This document shows, in pieces, positions 5,250-8,547 of a stretch of DNA of 8,547 nucleotides (the stretch's first letter is position 1; each line of letters opens with the position of its first letter). Below the pieces are notes generated by a model. It was given only the letters and a program-made list of their open reading frames with translations. It was not told the DNA's origin and ran no database searches. The stretch is from the NCBI GenBank assembly GCA_011322715.1, contig DRLX01000305.1, positions 1 through 8,547 of the forward strand, in the 5' to 3' direction. The DNA is from Desulfobulbaceae bacterium. GTDB taxonomy: Bacteria; Desulfobacterota; Desulfobulbia; Desulfobulbales; Desulfobulbaceae. The position numbers were made by a program, and so were the translations under genes.

Positions 5250-5383
5250 AAAGATGGCTAAGTAAAAACATAGATATGCAAGGAGTAGTGTTCCGGGGCG
5301 GGTCTCAACTATACAGGTAGTATGTTGTGAATCGCCCCGGGACACACGACGCAGTAGATCGAAGTTTTTACGACGCCATCATT
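5250..5383. repeat. 134-bp imperfect palindromic intergenic element (MITE/REP-like)
   Basis: Two 51-nt arms (5250-5300 and 5333-5383) are inverted copies that align without gaps around a 32-nt centre. The inner 13 positions pair almost perfectly (GTGTTCCGGGGCG against CGCCCCGGGACAC, one G-U). The outer ends share GATGGC and GTAAAAAC; the middle is degenerate. A further outward half-copy, GATGATCCCGTAAAAAGT, lies at 5220-5237. It encodes no protein. The form suggests a short non-autonomous element or dispersed palindromic repeat inserted between the convergent ccsA and glyS genes. I have the impression that GATGGCGTCGTAAAAACTTC-type repeats are common in Desulfobacterota genomes, but cannot check copy number. 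No clear target-site duplication is visible. Confidence 0.6.
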
Positions 5384-5440
5384 TGAGCCTCTATATATCG
5401 CGGCTATATTGTCATTTTGCTTTTAAATTTTGCAGTTATC

Positions 5441-5456
5441 CGGCATTCGAACGCCG
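5441..5456 (-). other. Small palindrome after glyS
   Basis: CGGCATTCGAACGCCG is near-perfectly self-complementary (7 of 8 pairs; the exception is A-C on the plus strand, G-U in the minus RNA) and starts 10 bp after the glyS stop. No U-run follows on the minus strand, so it is a weak hairpin at best. Transcripts of glyS more likely end in the palindromic element or at the bidirectional terminator further on. Confidence 0.25.
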
Positions 5457-5465
5457 ATACGGGCA

Positions 5466-7556
5466 TTACTCTTCCACATGCATATGGGAGATATCGCCGA
5501 TTCGCAGGACCAGCTCCCGAAGAACAGTCAACAAATTGAGCCGGTTGGCCCGGATACGTTCGTCATCGGCCATTACCATCACTTCATCAAAAAAACGATC
5601 CACGGGTTCTTTCATCTGCAGGAGAACTTCAAGGGCCTTGTTATATTCCTGCGCATCAATCAACGGCTGAGCTTCGGTCAGCACACGCCGGACGACCGCA
5701 TACAGCTCCTTTTCCGCTGCCTCCTCAAGCAATTCGTCATCCACCTCGGTCGCCATGTTTTCTTTGGTAATATTCCTGATCCGTTTGAACGAACCGGAAA
5801 GAACAACAAAAGCCTCACGGCTGCGGATATTTTTCAATGCCTCAATGCGGAGCAGGCAGTCGCGCAGATCATCAAAATCAACTGAAGTAGCGGCCTTGAT
5901 GACATCCTGATCATAGCCGCCGGCAAGAAGTTCATTCTCAAACCGAAGACGGATAAACGTTACAACCTCCGCCACTACTTTGGAATCGGTCTCAACCACA
6001 CCATCATATCCTGCAAGGGCTTGGGTCAGCATGTCCGTCAGCGACAGGGACAAATCAAGACCGCGGATAATATTTATCAGGCCGATTGCCTGGCGGCGCA
6101 GACCAAAAGAGTCCTTGTTGCCGGTTGGCTTTTCTCCAATGGCAAAACAGCCGACCAGTGTGTCCAGACGGTCGGCAATACCGACGATAGCACCGACCAG
6201 GGTTTGCGGAAGCTCGCTCCCTGCCCGAACGGGCATATAGTGTTCAGCAATGGCGACGGCCACCTCTTCAGGTTCTCCATCAATGCGTGCATATTCACAG
6301 CCGATAACTCCCTGCAGGGAGGGAAACTCGCCCACCATCTCGGTGAGCAGATCGACCTTGGCAAGGTGTGCCGCCCGAACCGCCTGTTCCTTTACAGCCG
6401 GGTCCAGCAACTCCGCCAGCGTATTGGCCAGAACGGCCATACGCGTGCTTTTGGCCGCCATGGTACCGAGTTTCTGTTGAAAAACAATACCGGAAAGTTT
6501 ATCCAGCCGGTCCTCAAGACGCTGTTTTTTATCCTCATTAAAGAAAAAAAGACCATCTTCAAGGCGGGCACGAATGACGCGTTCGTGTCCGCTTGCAGCC
6601 ATCTTTAAATCATCAATTTTGGTATTGTTAACAGCAATAAAAAACGGCAGCAGATCACCATTATCTTTAGTCACCGGAAAATATTTCTGATGCTCCCGCA
6701 TGGATGTTATCAAGGCTTCACGCGGCAGAACAAGAAACTTGTCGTCAAATTCTCCGCAGACACCCCAGGGAATTTCCACCAGGTTGGTAACCGTATCCAG
6801 GAGTCCCTCATCAAGCAGCGCTCTGCCGCCGGTAAGTCCCTTGGAAGTGGTCTGTTTCTGCAGCACAGCCTGTTCCACCTCCCTCGCTACAAGTTCTTTC
6901 CGACGTGCTGGATCGGCAATGACAAAATGTTTTTCCAGGGCCTGCAGATAATCGGCGCCGTCCTGTACCTGGAAAAATTCCGGTGCCATAAACCGGTGGC
7001 CGCAGGTTTGATCACTGCAGGCAATACCCTCGATTTCCATATTGATGACTTCGCCGTCATACAGGGCCAACAGCCATTGCAAAGGCCGGGCAAAGGTCAG
7101 TGAACTCCGGGCCCAGTGCATTGATTTAGGGAAGGGAATTTCATGGATAAGATTAAGCAGCAAGTCCGGCAACAGCTCCCGGGTAGGTTTGCCGGGGATC
7201 TCTTCCACCACCATCAGGTAATCCCCTTTTTTTGTTGTCACCACCTGCAGATCAGCAACATCAACCCCTTTTGACCGGGCAAAACCCAAAGCGGCCTTGG
7301 TCGGATTTCCCTCGCTGTCATAAGCGGCCTTGTATGCAGGGCCGGTATGTTCGGTCTTTGTATCCTTCTGTTTATCCTGCAGATCATCTACGATCAATGT
7401 CAAGCGCCGGGGTGTACCAACAGTGGAAATGCGCCCATGAGCAAGGCCCATATCGGTCAGGCGACGATTGGTAAAAGATTCCATAAAGCGCAGGGCAGGC
7501 CCGATGTATCCTGCCGGTATTTCCTCGGTACCTATCTCAAACAACAATTCATTCAT
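5466..7556 (-). CDS. glyS: Glycine--tRNA ligase beta subunit
   Basis: 696 aa, close to the usual length of about 690 for the beta subunit of the bacterial alpha2beta2 glycyl-tRNA synthetase, which charges tRNA-Gly in the cytosol. The alpha subunit holds the aminoacylation site; beta binds tRNA and is needed for activity. The N-terminal signature LLFEIGTEEIPAGYI is at 4-18. Conserved blocks follow at MREHQKYFPV (286-295), the DLLTEMVGEFPSLQGVIG region (402-419) and PTGNKDSFGLRR (477-488). A DALR-type anticodon-binding region ends the protein, with FDEVMVMADDERIRANRLNLL-like sequence near 656-676. The start has an AAGAAGAG site about 5 nt upstream. The alpha gene glyQ, normally next door, is absent from this window: the preceding same-strand gene, 72 bp away, is FolE2-like instead. 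Confidence 0.97.
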   Translation of the reverse strand: MNELLFEIGTEEIPAGYIGPALRFMESFTNRRLTDMGLAHGRISTVGTPRRLTLIVDDLQDKQKDTKTEHTGPAYKAAYDSEGNPTKAALGFARSKGVDVADLQVVTTKKGDYLMVVEEIPGKPTRELLPDLLLNLIHEIPFPKSMHWARSSLTFARPLQWLLALYDGEVINMEIEGIACSDQTCGHRFMAPEFFQVQDGADYLQALEKHFVIADPARRKELVAREVEQAVLQKQTTSKGLTGGRALLDEGLLDTVTNLVEIPWGVCGEFDDKFLVLPREALITSMREHQKYFPVTKDNGDLLPFFIAVNNTKIDDLKMAASGHERVIRARLEDGLFFFNEDKKQRLEDRLDKLSGIVFQQKLGTMAAKSTRMAVLANTLAELLDPAVKEQAVRAAHLAKVDLLTEMVGEFPSLQGVIGCEYARIDGEPEEVAVAIAEHYMPVRAGSELPQTLVGAIVGIADRLDTLVGCFAIGEKPTGNKDSFGLRRQAIGLINIIRGLDLSLSLTDMLTQALAGYDGVVETDSKVVAEVVTFIRLRFENELLAGGYDQDVIKAATSVDFDDLRDCLLRIEALKNIRSREAFVVLSGSFKRIRNITKENMATEVDDELLEEAAEKELYAVVRRVLTEAQPLIDAQEYNKALEVLLQMKEPVDRFFDEVMVMADDERIRANRLNLLTVLRELVLRIGDISHMHVEE

Positions 7557-7628
7557 TGATTCTCTTCTTTATCTTTCTAAAATTTAACGGGAATTATGCT
7601 TTTCAGATGGAGGAGCGACACTTCAATT

Positions 7629-8351
7629 TCAAGGTCTTGCCATACATTTGTCTTCGGATATTGAGGCAAATGTGGAGTAGCCATGGGCAAGATTTTCCAC
7701 AACAACCTTAAACCAGCGGATATCCGGGTGATCGGTAAGAACACGGCCCACAGTTCGGCAGACGGATTCAACCGAGCCGGCCGTTACAGCATACTCGGCC
7801 AGGGAATTTTCAACCAGTTCAATCAACTCCTCAATCCAGATAAAGCGATAGAAACGGACGGCAACCGATGCCTGTCCCCATCGTCCCATGGATCGGGGCA
7901 ACTCTCCTTTTGCCGGCTTGCCGTTTGGTAAGTGAATAGGCACATCTATCTCCAGGACCAGATCATCATCCTGTTCCAGAGAGCCGTGCATTCGACACAG
8001 ATACCTGTCTACCCCAATATCACTACCGGGATGGTCCGTTTGCGGAAAATAGGGGAATTCAATTTCAAGATGGGCTGCCTCTGCCTCAAGCCTCTCCTTC
8101 ATCTCCTGAAGAATACGGTGAAAATCATGCAGATTACATCGACCGTGAAAACGATTGAGAATCTCTACAAAACGGCTCATGTGGGTGCCTTTGAACCTGT
8201 GCGGCAGGTTGACATACATGTTCACCGTGGCCACGGTCTGCTGAACCCGTTTAGCCCTGTCAAGAACAGTGATCGGATAGGAAATCGTCTTCACCCCGAC
8301 CTTGCGGATATTTATACGCCTGTGATCGCGTAGATTCTGAATATCCTTCAT
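7629..8351 (-). CDS. folE2: FolE2-family (COG1469) protein with altered active site
   Basis: 240 aa, T-fold family of GTP cyclohydrolase IB (FolE2/MptA), which normally makes dihydroneopterin triphosphate from GTP for folate or queuosine-type pathways. The N-terminal half is canonical: MKDIQN start, KVGVKTISYP (17-26), QTVATVNMYVNLP (38-50), KGTHMSRFVEIL (54-65) and EIEFPYF (96-102); FIWIEELIELVE (170-181) is also typical. The catalytic part is not. Where canonical enzymes have LCPCSK...GAHNQR, this protein has LPNGKPAKGELPRSMGRWGQ (141-160), with no cysteine and W158 in place of the active-site His. The KxAPVS loop and the KRPDE..VTE stretch are also missing or replaced. The terminal IHNH motif becomes AHGY, keeping one His (H223). 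It may be catalytically different or inactive. No Shine-Dalgarno is seen before the ATG. The family call is firm; the enzyme activity is doubtful. Confidence 0.8.
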   Translation of the reverse strand: MKDIQNLRDHRRINIRKVGVKTISYPITVLDRAKRVQQTVATVNMYVNLPHRFKGTHMSRFVEILNRFHGRCNLHDFHRILQEMKERLEAEAAHLEIEFPYFPQTDHPGSDIGVDRYLCRMHGSLEQDDDLVLEIDVPIHLPNGKPAKGELPRSMGRWGQASVAVRFYRFIWIEELIELVENSLAEYAVTAGSVESVCRTVGRVLTDHPDIRWFKVVVENLAHGYSTFASISEDKCMARP

Positions 8352-8381
8352 TGATCAAGAGGGATGGAGGGTGGAAATTAC

Positions 8382-8408
8382 AGTATAGACATCGGGTGTG
8401 ACAGGCAA
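8382..8408 (-). promoter_or_regulatory. Possible promoter for the folE2-like/glyS pair
   Basis: Minus-strand TATACT (8387-8382) matches the -10 consensus at five of six positions; TTGCCT (8408-8403) lies upstream at a short 15-bp spacing. Transcription would start about 24 nt before the FolE2-like ATG. The 66-bp gap to the upstream gene leaves room for it, but co-transcription with that gene is equally possible. Confidence 0.25.
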
Positions 8409-8417
8409 ATACGCCCG

Positions 8418-8547
8418 TTAATCGTCAAGATATTTATGAACCGCTGCTTTCAGCTCATCCATATTGGCGGATTTGACGATATATTCCTCCGAAGCCCAGG
8501 TACCGAAATCCTGCTTATATTCCTGGTAGGCGGAACTGAGTATTACC
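8418..8547 (-). CDS. Response-regulator receiver domain protein, C-terminal end
   Basis: Only the last 42 residues are in the window; the start lies beyond the right edge. The segment matches the end of a CheY-like receiver domain: strand beta4 with the switch position in VILSSAY, then the beta5 end EEYIVKS with the conserved lysine, and the final helix DELKAAVHKYL. The protein stops directly after this helix, so no output domain follows the receiver; any other domain would have to be N-terminal. The proline that normally follows the conserved lysine is serine here. The phosphorylatable aspartate is outside the window. It is on the same strand as the FolE2-like gene, 66 bp upstream of it, and might share a transcript; a functional link is not evident. 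Confidence 0.75.
   Translation of the reverse strand, partial: VILSSAYQEYKQDFGTWASEEYIVKSANMDELKAAVHKYLDD

Noticed and set aside
5250..5383. CRISPR-like repeat or tRNA in the convergent intergenic region
   Set aside because: No regular direct repeats with spacers and no cloverleaf or TPsiC-arm consensus; the signal is a single large inverted repeat.
7577..7771. 64-codon minus-strand frame over the end of the FolE2-like gene
   Set aside because: A shadow frame overlapping the conserved FolE2-family reading frame, with no ribosome site or family.

Overview
The window looks like chromosomal DNA from an anaerobic or microaerobic bacterium with menaquinone-type respiration, most likely a Desulfobacterota (former Deltaproteobacteria, Desulfobulbales/Geobacter-like) lineage. 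This is inferred from three things: a split cytochrome b with a Rieske protein, System II cytochrome c biogenesis, and a FolE2-family protein whose N-terminal half resembles those of Geobacter-type organisms. No 16S rRNA or other taxonomic marker is present.

Layout. (1) Positions 1-1910, minus strand: a Rieske/cytochrome b operon in the order Rieske protein, b6-type cytochrome b, and cytochrome b C-terminal subunit; the last runs off the left edge. (2) Positions 1911-2768: a gene-free stretch of about 0.85 kb between two divergent operons, rich in palindromes and hairpins. It includes a terminator-like hairpin with a U-run directly in front of the Rieske gene and another just in front of resB. 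(3) Positions 2769-5134, plus strand: a 16-codon upstream ORF overlapping resB by ATGA, then resB and ccsA (System II cytochrome c synthase). A perfect bidirectional terminator follows. (4) Positions 5207-5465: a convergent intergenic region holding a 134-bp imperfect palindromic element. (5) Positions 5466-8351, minus strand: glyS (glycyl-tRNA synthetase beta subunit), preceded by a FolE2-like gene that lacks the usual catalytic motif. (6) Positions 8418-8547, minus strand: the C-terminal end of a response-regulator receiver domain.

How the genes work together. The Rieske/cytochrome b complex oxidises quinol and passes electrons to c-type cytochromes. ResB and CcsA attach heme to such cytochromes on the outer face of the membrane, so the divergent pair links a respiratory complex to the maturation of its electron acceptors. 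The cytochrome b has a cysteine at the position that carries covalent heme c_n/c_i in b6f complexes. glyS and the FolE2-like gene are an unrelated housekeeping block on the other side of a convergent terminator.

The items most worth a second look are the FolE2-like protein without its catalytic Cys and His, the putative heme c_i cysteine, the missing PEWY glutamate, the two terminator-like hairpins in leader positions, and the translationally coupled micro-ORF before resB.
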